Part shown: in pieces, positions 24,242-31,995 of the stretch | How positions within the stretch are numbered: position 1 is the stretch's first letter | How the letters are laid out: every line of letters starts with the position of its first letter | From: Paenarthrobacter sp. Z7-10 | GTDB lineage: Bacteria > Actinomycetota > Actinomycetes > Actinomycetales > Micrococcaceae | DNA length: 33,170 bases | NCBI RefSeq assembly: GCF_026932795.1 | Contig: NZ_JADPVH010000046.1 | Location: forward strand, 1-33,170 | Direction of reading: 5' to 3' | Made by a program: the position numbers and the translations under genes | Notes under the pieces: generated by a model | Told to the model about the DNA's origin: nothing | Databases searched by the model: none | What the model saw: the letters and a program-made list of their open reading frames with translations, nothing else

Positions 24242-25498
24242 TTAGAGCCGGTCCAGCGCCTGCGCCAGATCCGACCATAGATCTTCCAAGTTCTCTATTC
24301 CAACGCTCAACCGCAGCAAATTGTTCGGAACGGAGGCAGGTTCGTTGCTGTGCCGGCGGCGCCGCTCGATCAGCGATTCCACTCCGCCCAACGATGTGGC
24401 GGGTGTCCACAGTGCCAGCGCACCAACGACTGCCTCGGCCGCCTCCGCGCCGCCGTGCACTTCAATCGCCAACACAGAACCGAATCCGCACATTTGTGCC
24501 TTCGCCCGCTCGTGGCCGGGATCCTGGGCCAGGCCCGGGAAACGCACCGCGTCCACCTGCGAATGGGCCAACAGACGCGTGGCCAGCTCAGCCGCCGTTG
24601 CCTGCGAGCGCTCCACCCGCAGTGCCAGCGTCCGCAGCCCGCGCAGCGCCAGCCACGCCTCGAACGGCCCGGCGATGGCGCCGTGGATGGAGCGGTGGTG
24701 CAGCAGAGCCTCCCGCAGCGCCGGGTCCGACGTCACCAAGGCACCCAGCACCACATCCGAATGGCCGGCGAGGTACTTTGTCACCGAATGCAGCACTACA
24801 TCGCTGCCCAACTGCAGGGGCTTCTGCACCAGCGGTGTGGAAAACGTATTGTCGGTCACGACGACGGCGCCCACGGCTTTGGCGGCGGCCGAGAGTGCGC
24901 GCAGGTCGGCGACTTCAAGCATTGGGTTGGTGGGGCTTTCCAGCCAAAGCATGCTGGCTGGGGCACCGGAGCCATGTCCCTCCCCGTTCCCCTGCAGCGC
25001 CACGATGCTGGTCTCCGTATCGGCGATGTCCACACACCGGAGCGTGAACAGGCCCTTGGCCGCCAACTCCGTGGCCATCACCAGAGCCCCCTGATAGGAA
25101 TGCCGCGGCATCACCAGCACTCCACCGGCCGGGATCAGGGACAAAGCCGAGGACACTGCGGCCAACCCGGAACCGTAGATCAGCCCTGGCAGCGCTGCCC
25201 CCTCCAAGGCCGCGAGGGCCTGCTCAAATGGGTCCCACGTCGGATTGGAGTAACGGCCGTAGGCACGGTCCCCATCGACGACGGCGCCCATACCCACATA
25301 CGTGGAGGACAGGACGATGGGCGGATTCACCGGCGCGTCATGCCCGCGCTCGGGACGGCCGATGGCGACAACGACGGTGTCGGGGGCCAGCCCTGCCGCG
25401 TGGCCGTCTCCCGAGGAGGAAGCTGTGGAGGGGAGATCCGCGCCGGGGGCCGTTGCCCTGTGCGGATCCGTGCCGGACAAATCCGAAGTTTGAGTCAT
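24242..25498 (-). CDS. Cys/Met metabolism PLP enzyme (cystathionine gamma-synthase/lyase type)
   Basis: Fold-type I PLP enzyme of the trans-sulfuration family, acting in methionine or cysteine metabolism in the cytoplasm. In the 418-aa product the PLP lysine is Lys241 (HSVTKYLAGHSD); YGRYSNPTWDPFE, the glycine-rich YGSGLAAVSS, VTDNTFSTPLVQKPL and the C-terminal SLGGVESLIERRRRH are the usual family motifs. Residues 1-35 are a Ser/Ala/Gly-rich extension. Synthase and lyase activities cannot be separated from motifs alone. The ATG at 25498 has a TAATCT hexamer six nt upstream and a weak TTACCG -35, suggesting a leaderless transcript. It is divergent from tmk and followed after 17 nt by the DUF2516 gene. 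Confidence 0.92.
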   Translation of the reverse strand: MTQTSDLSGTDPHRATAPGADLPSTASSSGDGHAAGLAPDTVVVAIGRPERGHDAPVNPPIVLSSTYVGMGAVVDGDRAYGRYSNPTWDPFEQALAALEGAALPGLIYGSGLAAVSSALSLIPAGGVLVMPRHSYQGALVMATELAAKGLFTLRCVDIADTETSIVALQGNGEGHGSGAPASMLWLESPTNPMLEVADLRALSAAAKAVGAVVVTDNTFSTPLVQKPLQLGSDVVLHSVTKYLAGHSDVVLGALVTSDPALREALLHHRSIHGAIAGPFEAWLALRGLRTLALRVERSQATAAELATRLLAHSQVDAVRFPGLAQDPGHERAKAQMCGFGSVLAIEVHGGAEAAEAVVGALALWTPATSLGGVESLIERRRRHSNEPASVPNNLLRLSVGIENLEDLWSDLAQALDRL

Positions 25499-25504
25499 AC
25501 TCCA

Positions 25505-25534
25505 AGATTAGTGCCGGGCCATTTCCGCCGGTAA
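25505..25534 (-). promoter_or_regulatory. Predicted leaderless promoter of the trans-sulfuration gene
   Basis: TTACCG (25534-25529) and TAATCT (25510-25505), spacer 18 nt; the -10 ends six nt before the ATG at 25498. Confidence 0.42.
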
Positions 25535-25644
25535 TCCCGCGGCTCGACCTCAGGAAATGATGACGCCATAGTCCGGCCGCAGACCACCCGCCGCGCAATA
25601 CGGCCGCACAGATCCATGCTGCCGGAGCGCTCAGTGTTTGTAGG

Positions 25645-25650
25645 TACGCT
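25645..25650 (+). promoter_or_regulatory. -10-like hexamer six nt before tmk
   Basis: TACGCT ends six nt before the GTG at 25657; no good -35 and no Shine-Dalgarno. Confidence 0.42.
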
Positions 25651-25656
25651 AGTGCT

Positions 25657-26370
25657 GTGATCTTCGAACCCGCCGCTGCTGCTCCCCCGGAAGATCTTGC
25701 CGCGAAGACGGCGACCAATGCAGCGGCTCAATACCTGTCCACCAACAAGCGGGGGCTATTTATTGCCTTCGAGGGGGGCGACGGCGCCGGGAAGTCAACG
25801 CAGTCAGCGCTGCTGACCGATTCTCTGCGGGCTCTTGGCCGCACCGTTGTCAGCACCCGCGAACCCGGCGGAACCCCGATCGGTGAGCGGCTTCGGGCAC
25901 TGGTCCTGGATCATGGCCACGGCGAGATCGACCCGCGTTCTGAGGCGCTGATTTTCGCTGCCGCACGGGCCGCGCATGCCAGCCAAGTGATCCGGCCGGC
26001 ACTGCGGCGCAATGAGGTGGTGCTGACCGATCGCTACATCGACTCCTCCGTGGCCTACCAGGGCGCCGGGCGCAGCTTGGGCGAAGATCGGGTGCTTTCG
26101 CTCAATGAATGGGCCACCGATGGTCTGCGCCCCGATTTGACCGTTCTCCTGGACGTCCCGCCGGCGGAGGGGCGGGACCGGCGCACCGCCGGGGACGGGT
26201 CCGAAGACCGGCTGGAGTCCGAGCCTGACGACTTCCACGCCCGGATCCGCCGGACGTTCCTGGACCTGGCGGCGGCCGATCCCGACCGGTATTTGGTCCT
26301 GGACGCCCGCCGTGCCGTCGAAGAATTGTCCCGCCGGATCCTGGACCGCGTCAAAATGCTGCTGCCGTGA
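25657..26370 (+). CDS. tmk: Thymidylate kinase
   Basis: Phosphorylates dTMP to dTDP for DNA synthesis. The 237-aa product has the P-loop EGGDGAGKST (residues 39-48), the STREPGGTPIGE motif, the Asp125-Arg-Tyr motif (LTDRYIDSSVAYQGAGR) and a short lid region rich in Arg/Glu (EGRDRRTAGDGSEDR). It has about 30 extra N-terminal residues before the usual GLFIAFEG start, which may be a real extension: the only start codon available is the GTG at 25657, which follows a -10 hexamer at leaderless distance. The stop overlaps the holB start (GTGA), so the two replication genes are coupled. Confidence 0.95.
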   Translation: MIFEPAAAAPPEDLAAKTATNAAAQYLSTNKRGLFIAFEGGDGAGKSTQSALLTDSLRALGRTVVSTREPGGTPIGERLRALVLDHGHGEIDPRSEALIFAAARAAHASQVIRPALRRNEVVLTDRYIDSSVAYQGAGRSLGEDRVLSLNEWATDGLRPDLTVLLDVPPAEGRDRRTAGDGSEDRLESEPDDFHARIRRTFLDLAAADPDRYLVLDARRAVEELSRRILDRVKMLLP

Positions 26371-27560
26371 GTGTCTGGGACGATCTTCAGGGTCAGGGAC
26401 CTGTGGTGGAGCAGTTGAGCCGTGCCGCCGAATCCCAAAACCCCACACACGCCTGGTTGTTCACCGGTCCGCCAGGGTCGGGTCGTTCCAATGCCGCCAA
26501 GGCGTTTGCGGCGGCCCTGGTCTGCGAGCGCACGGACCTCGCGGAACGCGGTTGCGGCGAATGCCACGCGTGCCACACGGTGCTGGCCGGAACAAACGCC
26601 GACGTAACATTCGTTGCCACCGAAAAGACGACCATCACCATCGAAGAGGCTCGGGAGCTGGTGACCAAGGCCCAGGACCGTCCCTCCTCCGCGCGCTGGC
26701 GGGTGATGATCGTCGGTGACGCGGACCGGATGGCCGAACGCACCACCAACGTCCTGCTCAAGGCCATCGAAGAACCCCCGCCACGGACCATCTGGATTCT
26801 TTGTGCTCCCAGTCCAGCCGACGTGCTGGTAACGATCCGCTCGCGGTGCCGGGCCGTCTCACTGCGGGTCCCGCCAGTGGAGGACGTGGCGGCGCTGCTG
26901 GTCAGGCGCGACGGCGTCGATCCGCACAGCGCTGCGATGGCGGCGCGCGCGGCACAAAGCCACGTGGGCATTGCCCGCCGGCTGGCACAGGACGAAGGCG
27001 CCCGCGAGCGCCGCAACGCGATCGTGCGGCTCCCGCTCACTCTTCAGGACGTCTCTGATGCAGTCCGCGCCGCCGGTTCTCTGGTGGAACTCGCGACTGC
27101 GGAGGCAAACTCCTCCAACGACGTCCGGGATGCCGCGGAGAAGGGAAATCTGCTGCGCTCGCTCGGGGCCCCCACATCCGGTGCTCTGCCACCGTCGATC
27201 CGTTCCCAGGTCCGCCAGCTTGAAGATGACCAGAAACGCCGTTCCAAGCGCTCCATCACCGATACGCTGGATCGCGCCCTGACGGATTTGCTCTCCTTTT
27301 ATCGGGACACGCTGGTGCTCCAGCTCAGCGCTGCCGCCAACGCAGCAGACGGATCCGAGCAGGGCCAGCTGCCCACGTCAGCTACCGTGGAACTTGTCAA
27401 CGCGGATCTGCGCCCGCAGCTGCAGGCGTTCGCCGCCGCCAGCACACCGGAAACAACGCTGGCCCGGATGGATGCCATCAACAATGTCCGGCGCAGAATC
27501 ACCAGCTCCAACGTGGCACCGCTGCTGGCCATCGAGGCCATGGCCGTCAGCCTGTTGTAG
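26367..27560 (+). CDS. holB: DNA polymerase III subunit delta' (clamp loader)
   Basis: Clamp-loader subunit that helps open the beta sliding clamp. The 397-aa product shows the AAA+ fold: THAWLFTGPPGSGRSNAA (degenerate Walker A, residues 34-41, with Arg40 in place of the Walker lysine), a zinc module with Cys53, Cys63, Cys66 and Cys69 (GCGECHACH), VMIVGDADRMAERTTNVLLKAIEEPP (Walker B region) and sensor motif RSRCR. Loss of the Walker lysine fits the non-ATPase role of delta'. The C-terminal part is helical. The GTG at 26367 overlaps the tmk stop by 4 nt. The tmk-holB pairing is the usual bacterial arrangement. Confidence 0.94.
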   Translation: MSVWDDLQGQGPVVEQLSRAAESQNPTHAWLFTGPPGSGRSNAAKAFAAALVCERTDLAERGCGECHACHTVLAGTNADVTFVATEKTTITIEEARELVTKAQDRPSSARWRVMIVGDADRMAERTTNVLLKAIEEPPPRTIWILCAPSPADVLVTIRSRCRAVSLRVPPVEDVAALLVRRDGVDPHSAAMAARAAQSHVGIARRLAQDEGARERRNAIVRLPLTLQDVSDAVRAAGSLVELATAEANSSNDVRDAAEKGNLLRSLGAPTSGALPPSIRSQVRQLEDDQKRRSKRSITDTLDRALTDLLSFYRDTLVLQLSAAANAADGSEQGQLPTSATVELVNADLRPQLQAFAAASTPETTLARMDAINNVRRRITSSNVAPLLAIEAMAVSLL

Positions 27561-27582
27561 CCACCTTCGTCAGGAGAAATGC

Positions 27583-29139
27583 ATGAGAGTGGACTACCGC
27601 AGCGTGACCCGGCACCGGCGGGGCATCTTGGCCGCGGCAGCCGCCGTCGCCCTGATGCTCTCCGGCTGCTCGCCGTCGGCACCCGGTGGAGCGGGCGGCG
27701 CCACCGTCGTCTCAAGTCCGGACGCCGCCGTCGTGCAGGGAACACCGAAGGCGCTGGCAACGTACTATTCGCAAAAGGTCACCTGGACCAGCTGTGAAAA
27801 AACGTTCCAATGCGCAACCATCAAGGTGCCGGTGGACTACTCCCACCCCAAGGCCTCCTCCATCGCGCTGGCCGTCATCAGGCTCGGCTCGACGGGGTCG
27901 AAGATCGGATCGCTGCTGGTGAACCCCGGCGGCCCAGGAGCCTCGGGTTACGACATGGTGCGCGACGGAGCGACGAAAATCTTCTCCAAAACAATGCGCC
28001 GGTCCTATGACATCGTTGGCTTCGATCCCCGCGGGGTCAAACGCTCCGCGCCTGTCGCCTGCATCAGCGACGCCGCCCGGGACAAGGAACGCCAGCAGTC
28101 CTACAATCTCGACGACAATGCGGAGCTGGCCCAGGACGAGGCGCAGAATCGGTCGGACATTGCGCAGTGCCTCAAGCATTCCGGGCCGGACCTGGGATTT
28201 ATCGACACCGAGAGCTCCGCCAGGGACATGGACATCCTGCGCGCCGCGGTCAATGACACGAAACTCAATTACATGGGCTTCTCCTATGGGACCAAACTGG
28301 GCGCCACCTACGCCGGCCTCTTTCCGCACAAGGTTGGAAAGTTTTCCCTGGACGGCGCGCTGGACCCGTCGCTGAGCATCGAGGACATCTCCATGGGTCA
28401 GGCGAAGGGTTTTGAGCAGGAAATCCATGCATGGGCCGCGGACTGCCTCGCCCATCCGAAGTGCCCGGTCAGCGGCACTCCGGAGGAAGCAGTGCAGCAG
28501 ATCAGGGACTTGAATGCCAGCTACGTGGACAATCCAAAGCAAACCCAGCAAGGGCGACTGTTGACAGCCGGAGAATTCAACAACGCCTTGGCCGTGGCTA
28601 TGTACTCGACCGACCTGTGGGATCCGCTGAAATCCGCTTTGACGGACGCGTTCGCCGGCGACTCCTCGTCAATGCTGGCACTGGCGGACTACTCCGCGGA
28701 CCGTGATCCAAACGGCACTTACAGCTCCAACACGGCCTTTGCCTTCAACGCCGTCAACTGCCTGGACTATCCGATGACCACGGACGTGGCGGCTATGCGC
28801 GCGGACGAAAAGAAGTTGGAAAGCATCTCCCCGACCTTCGGCAAAACGCTGTCGTATTCCGGGCTGACATGCAAGGACTGGCCGTTCAAGCCGGTGGACA
28901 AGCCCCATAAGATCAGCGCCGAGGGTGCCGCTCCCATCCTGGTGGTTGGCACGACGCGGGACCCCGCCACTCCATACAGCTGGGCGGTGGCCCTGAGTAA
29001 TCAGCTCAGTTCCGGGGTGCTCCTGACGTGGAACGGGGATGGACACACCGCGTACGGGCGATCCAACGCGTGCATCACCAAAGCGGTTGACAGCTACTTC
29101 GTGGACGGAAAAGTCCCCGCCGACGGAACTACCTGCTGA
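27583..29139 (+). CDS. Secreted alpha/beta-hydrolase lipoprotein, TAP-like (tripeptidyl aminopeptidase type)
   Basis: A 518-aa exported hydrolase. It has an Arg-rich N-terminus, a hydrophobic stretch and a lipobox ending at Cys29 (LMLSGC). The alpha/beta-hydrolase core has the oxyanion segment VNPGGPGASGYDM, nucleophile Ser234 (GFSYGTKLG), Asp460 (TTRDPATPYS) and His488 (GDGHTAYG), the triad of the SlpD/SlpE and TAP-like peptidases (family S33). It probably trims peptides or esters outside the cell. The ATG at 27583 has AGGAG six nt upstream; a frame reaching back to 27394 overlaps holB and is not family-like. It lies 22 nt after holB, so read-through is possible. Confidence 0.93.
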   Translation: MRVDYRSVTRHRRGILAAAAAVALMLSGCSPSAPGGAGGATVVSSPDAAVVQGTPKALATYYSQKVTWTSCEKTFQCATIKVPVDYSHPKASSIALAVIRLGSTGSKIGSLLVNPGGPGASGYDMVRDGATKIFSKTMRRSYDIVGFDPRGVKRSAPVACISDAARDKERQQSYNLDDNAELAQDEAQNRSDIAQCLKHSGPDLGFIDTESSARDMDILRAAVNDTKLNYMGFSYGTKLGATYAGLFPHKVGKFSLDGALDPSLSIEDISMGQAKGFEQEIHAWAADCLAHPKCPVSGTPEEAVQQIRDLNASYVDNPKQTQQGRLLTAGEFNNALAVAMYSTDLWDPLKSALTDAFAGDSSSMLALADYSADRDPNGTYSSNTAFAFNAVNCLDYPMTTDVAAMRADEKKLESISPTFGKTLSYSGLTCKDWPFKPVDKPHKISAEGAAPILVVGTTRDPATPYSWAVALSNQLSSGVLLTWNGDGHTAYGRSNACITKAVDSYFVDGKVPADGTTC

Positions 29140-29151
29140 CCCTGCGCAAGG

Positions 29152-29168
29152 GCCCGAACTTCTCGGGC
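29152..29168 (+). terminator. Possible terminator after the hydrolase gene
   Basis: Stem gcccga/tcgggc with a five-nt loop, 13 nt past the stop; no T-tract. Confidence 0.4.
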
Positions 29169-29213
29169 TGGGCTGCCCGCCGGTCGGCCGGAACACCAAC
29201 GCTGGTGGCGGTT

Positions 29214-29242
29214 TTGACCATTGCCTTGGGCTCCATTAGAGT
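29214..29242 (+). promoter_or_regulatory. Predicted promoter of tRNA-Thr
   Basis: TTGACC (29214-29219) and TAGAGT (29237-29242) with a 17-nt spacer, placing the transcript start about 22 nt before the mature tRNA. Confidence 0.65.
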
Positions 29243-29270
29243 TTCTACTTGCGTCATTAACTTGCCGCAA

Positions 29271-29343
29271 GCCTCCTTAGCTCAGTTGGTAGAGCGTTTC
29301 ACTCGTAATGAAAAGGTCAACAGTTCGATTCTGTTAGGAGGCT
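29271..29343 (+). tRNA. tRNA-Thr (anticodon CGU)
   Basis: A 73-nt cloverleaf: acceptor stem gcctcct/aggaggc, D-arm with agctcagttggtagagc, anticodon stem tttca/tgaaa with loop CTCGTAA (anticodon CGT), T-arm aacag-ttcgatt-ctgtt, discriminator T. CCA is not encoded. It has its own promoter and terminator. Confidence 0.97.
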
Positions 29344-29349
29344 CAGTCC

Positions 29350-29381
29350 AAGCCCCGGCCGGTACAGGCAGGGGCTTTTTT
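29350..29381 (+). terminator. Terminator of tRNA-Thr
   Basis: Stem aagcccc/ggggctt (29350-29356, 29371-29377) with an inner gcc/ggc pairing and a run of T to 29381. The 114 nt from here to 29495 hold no gene. Confidence 0.85.
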
Positions 29382-29495
29382 GGTGCTTGGCTCGTCGGCT
29401 GCACCCTCGCCGCCGCGAGGCCCAGCGCCGCGGCCTTCCGCTACAGTGACGGCCCAGCGCCACGGGTGGCCAGGACGTGCCCCCCAACCAGCGGC

Positions 29496-29936
29496 CTACG
29501 TGTGCAGCAGCCGCTCGGCCTCGGCCACGTGCGCCAGCACGATATGCGAACGGCGTTCGACGGCGGCAAAGGGCCCAGCGGCCAGCCGCGCCATGGCCAC
29601 GGCCTCGGCGGCCGCCGCGAGGGCATTGCCCGCGCGCGAGAGCTCCCGGTGCACCTCGTTGAGGTAGGCACCCTCACTGGCTGGAATATCCGAACCGGAG
29701 CTGGGTGCAATGGCCTGCGCGCCGGCGCAGACGGACCGCACCCGCGGGAGCAGTTCCGCCAGGGAATTCGCGAGTGGAACCAGGTTGTCGTAGAGCGGGC
29801 CATCGTTCACGCCCTCCAGCATCTGGTGGAACCTGTCCAGGCCGCGGACGAAGCGGTCATGGGCGCGGCGCCAAACCCCTTGCCCTAATTCGGCATCATC
29901 CCGGCGCCCCTGACGAGCCGCGGCAAAGAAGGCCAA
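29496..29936 (-). CDS. Hypothetical helical protein downstream of bpa
   Basis: A 146-aa protein that I do not recognise as a named family. It looks all-helical and cytoplasmic, with no signal or membrane segment: WRRAHDRFVRGLDRFHQMLEG, NLVPLANSLAELLPRVRSVCAG, and Ala-rich VHRELSRAGNALAAAAEAVAMARLA. The start is a TTG at 29936, eight nt after the bpa stop, so it is probably translated from the bpa mRNA by coupling; no Shine-Dalgarno is visible. Coding is supported by the conserved-looking composition and tight spacing. Being co-transcribed with bpa suggests, but does not show, a link to proteasomal degradation. Confidence 0.75.
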   Translation of the reverse strand: MAFFAAARQGRRDDAELGQGVWRRAHDRFVRGLDRFHQMLEGVNDGPLYDNLVPLANSLAELLPRVRSVCAGAQAIAPSSGSDIPASEGAYLNEVHRELSRAGNALAAAAEAVAMARLAAGPFAAVERRSHIVLAHVAEAERLLHT

Positions 29937-29944
29937 CCGAGCCG

Positions 29945-30556
29945 CTAGAGGTACTGACCGGGCCGCGGAGCCGACTCCCCGGCTGCGGACTGGCGTGCGC
30001 CGGAGACGGGGGCGCGCTCGGGCTCACCGTTTTCGCCCATCACGACGCCGGGAGCAAGCACCGTCCCCGGCGGCAGCTGGCGCAGCTGCAGCGCGGCGGC
30101 CGAGTGCTGATTGGCCAGCTGCTGGGCGGCGAGCGCCGTTTGAATGCCGTGGAACAGACCCTCCAGCCAGCCCACCAGCTGGGCCTGGGCAATCCGTAAT
30201 TCGGCGTCTGAGGGTGTGGCGTCGTCGCTGAACGGCAGGCTGATCCGATGCAGCTCGGCCACCAGTTCCTCGGACAGACCGTCCTCCAGTTCGCGGATCG
30301 AGCGTTCATGGATTTCCGCTAACCGACCGCGGGCTGCCTCATCGAGGGGCGCGCTGCGGACTTCCTCCAACAGTTGGCGCACCATGGTGCCAATCCGCAT
30401 CACCTTGGCCGGTTCATCCACCAGGTCCGCGAGGTCAGTGCGCTTGGCCTTGGATTCTTCCGGCCGAGGCACCGAGGTGCCTTCCGTGCCATCGGACACC
30501 GTTGCGGCGCCGTCGAGCGTTGTTCCCTCCACAGGCTGCTCAGCGTCGTTCATCAT
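29945..30556 (-). CDS. bpa: Bacterial proteasome activator Bpa (PafE, DUF2587)
   Basis: Bpa forms a dodecameric ring that docks on the 20S proteasome and opens its gate without ATP, allowing degradation of unfolded and certain regulatory proteins in actinobacteria. The 203-aa product has an acidic disordered N-terminus (about residues 1-40), a four-helix core (ADLVDEPAKVMRIGTMVRQLLEEVR ... QLVGWLEGLFHGIQTALAAQQLANQ), and the C-terminal docking motif GQYL (200-203), which enters pockets of the proteasome ring. The first of two adjacent ATG codons at 30556 is used; CATGAT ends six nt upstream, suggesting leaderless transcription. It implies that the host has a 20S proteasome, although no prcBA genes are in this window. 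Confidence 0.93.
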   Translation of the reverse strand: MMNDAEQPVEGTTLDGAATVSDGTEGTSVPRPEESKAKRTDLADLVDEPAKVMRIGTMVRQLLEEVRSAPLDEAARGRLAEIHERSIRELEDGLSEELVAELHRISLPFSDDATPSDAELRIAQAQLVGWLEGLFHGIQTALAAQQLANQHSAAALQLRQLPPGTVLAPGVVMGENGEPERAPVSGARQSAAGESAPRPGQYL

Positions 30557-30562
30557 GGTTTC

Positions 30563-30590
30563 ATCATGCCACTTGCCGCCAACCGTTCAA
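30563..30590 (-). promoter_or_regulatory. Predicted leaderless promoter of bpa
   Basis: TTGAAC (30590-30585) and CATGAT (30568-30563), spacer 16 nt; six nt then separate the -10 from the first ATG. Confidence 0.48.
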
Positions 30591-30644
30591 GGCGCACTCG
30601 CAGCCCCGGCGATCCCCAGCGCCTGTCCTTGAGTGGCCCGGAAC

Positions 30645-31628
30645 TCAGGCGAGCAGCAGTATTTTGCCCATGTGTTCGCCGGAATCGAAGTATTCGTGTG
30701 CCTTCGCCGCCTGCGCCAGCGGAAAGGTTTTATTCACCAGCGTTTTCACCGTGCCACTGCTGAGCAAGGGCCACACATGTTCGCGCACCGCAGTCATGAT
30801 GATCCCCTTTTCGGCAACCGGCCGGGCGCGCAGCGCGGTGCCGATGATCGCCGCGCGTTTGCTCACGAGCGCGCCCAGATTCAGCTCCGCCGTCGTGCCG
30901 CCCTGCATTCCGATGACCACCAGCCGTCCGTACATCGCCAGCGCATCCACGTTGCGCTGCAGGTACTTCGCGCCGACGACGTCGAGGATCACGTCCGCGC
31001 CATGACCGCCGGTGCGTCGGCGCAGCACCTCGACGAAATCCTGCTCGGCGTAGTTGATTGCGATGTCCGCGCCCAGGAACGCGGTCAGGGTGCCGACCTT
31101 TTCGGCGTTTCCCGCGGTGGCGGCCACCGTCGCGCCCAGCGCCTTCGCCAGCTGCACGGCCATCACCCCGATGCCGCCGGTTCCGCCGTGGATCAGCACC
31201 GTCTCCCCCGGCTGCAGCTGGGCAGTCATGTAGAGGTTCGAATAAACCGTGGCCGCAACTTCCGGCAGCGAAGCCGCGCTCACCAGATCAATACCGTCCG
31301 GTACCGGCAATACCTGTTCTGCGGGGACCGCCACCTGCTGCGCGTAACCGCCGCCGGCCAACAGGGCCACGACTTTGTCCCCCTTCGAAAAGGGCTTCGA
31401 AACGTTCGTGCCGAAGCCCGAAATCCGGCCGGAAACCTCCAGCCCCAGCAACTTCGAGGCGCCCTCCGGCGGCGGATAGTGGCCGCGCCGCTGCTGGACG
31501 TCGGCCCGGTTCAGCCCGGCGGCAACGACATCGATCAGCACTTCCCCGGGACCGGGCACCGGAGCGGGCACCTCCCGCAGTTCCAGCATGTCAGCTCCGC
31601 CTGGGGCCTTGACCACTATTGCCTTCAT
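30645..31628 (-). CDS. NAD(P)H-quinone oxidoreductase (zinc-independent MDR family)
   Basis: Medium-chain oxidoreductase that reduces quinones or similar enones with NADPH in the cytoplasm. The 327-aa product has the GroES-like N-terminal domain (MKAIVVKAPGGADMLELREVP, AAGLNRADVQQRRGHYPPPEG) and a Rossmann domain with HGGTGGIGVMAVQLAKALGA. The zinc-ligand cysteines and histidine of alcohol dehydrogenases are absent, and the NRADVQQRRG motif is typical of the PIG3/QOR type. The ATG at 31628 has GGAGG five nt upstream; a longer frame runs back through the tRNA-Ser gene and is rejected. The gene stands alone, 88 nt before bpa on the same strand. Substrate cannot be told from sequence. Confidence 0.94.
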   Translation of the reverse strand: MKAIVVKAPGGADMLELREVPAPVPGPGEVLIDVVAAGLNRADVQQRRGHYPPPEGASKLLGLEVSGRISGFGTNVSKPFSKGDKVVALLAGGGYAQQVAVPAEQVLPVPDGIDLVSAASLPEVAATVYSNLYMTAQLQPGETVLIHGGTGGIGVMAVQLAKALGATVAATAGNAEKVGTLTAFLGADIAINYAEQDFVEVLRRRTGGHGADVILDVVGAKYLQRNVDALAMYGRLVVIGMQGGTTAELNLGALVSKRAAIIGTALRARPVAEKGIIMTAVREHVWPLLSSGTVKTLVNKTFPLAQAAKAHEYFDSGEHMGKILLLA

Positions 31629-31723
31629 CGCATCCTCCACCGCTGGTCCGCGCGCGCACTGCCAATTGGCTGTCCGTGCGCTTTTTGTAGCCGTCCGTAC
31701 CGTATGAAAGACTACAAGCGTCA

Positions 31724-31811
31724 GGAAGGTTGTCCGAGCGGCCGATGGAGCTGGTCTTGAAAACCAGTGTGCGGTAACCCCGTACCAAGAGTTCGAATCT
31801 CTTACCTTCCG
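31724..31811 (+). tRNA. tRNA-Ser (anticodon UGA)
   Basis: An 88-nt class II tRNA: acceptor stem ggaaggt/accttcc, D-arm gtccgagcggcc, anticodon stem ctggt/accag with loop CTTGAAA (anticodon TGA), a long variable arm, T-arm aagag-ttcgaat-ctctt, discriminator G. CCA is not encoded. No clear promoter could be assigned in the 95 nt upstream. Confidence 0.97.
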
Positions 31812-31820
31812 CCCATCGAA

Positions 31821-31868
31821 TTCGTGCGGGTCCCAGCTTTTTCCGAAGCGACTCGGGATCCGCACGAA
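31821..31868 (+). terminator. Large hairpin after tRNA-Ser, probable terminator
   Basis: Arms 31821-31834 and 31855-31868 pair over 14 bp with one G-U wobble; the 20-nt loop holds a small gctt/aagc hairpin. It starts 10 nt after the tRNA. No T-tract follows, so termination is inferred. Confidence 0.5.
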
Positions 31869-31957
31869 CAGCGGGGAACGGCCGCAGTGGGCACCAACCC
31901 AGCCGCGGCCGCAGCAGGCCAAACCTGGAACACAACGGTTCCCGATCCGCCACTTAC

Positions 31958-31988
31958 TGGACACGCACCGGGGGCCCCGTCCTAGAGT
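31958..31988 (+). promoter_or_regulatory. Predicted leaderless promoter of the aldo/keto reductase
   Basis: TGGACA (31958-31963) and TAGAGT (31983-31988), spacer 19 nt; the -10 ends seven nt before the ATG at 31996. Confidence 0.45.
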
Positions 31989-31995
31989 GGCAATC

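Noticed and set aside
31987-31995. GTG at 31987 as the aldo/keto reductase start
   Set aside because: It overlaps the predicted -10 hexamer, and the ATG at 31996 begins the typical N-terminus; the difference is only three residues.
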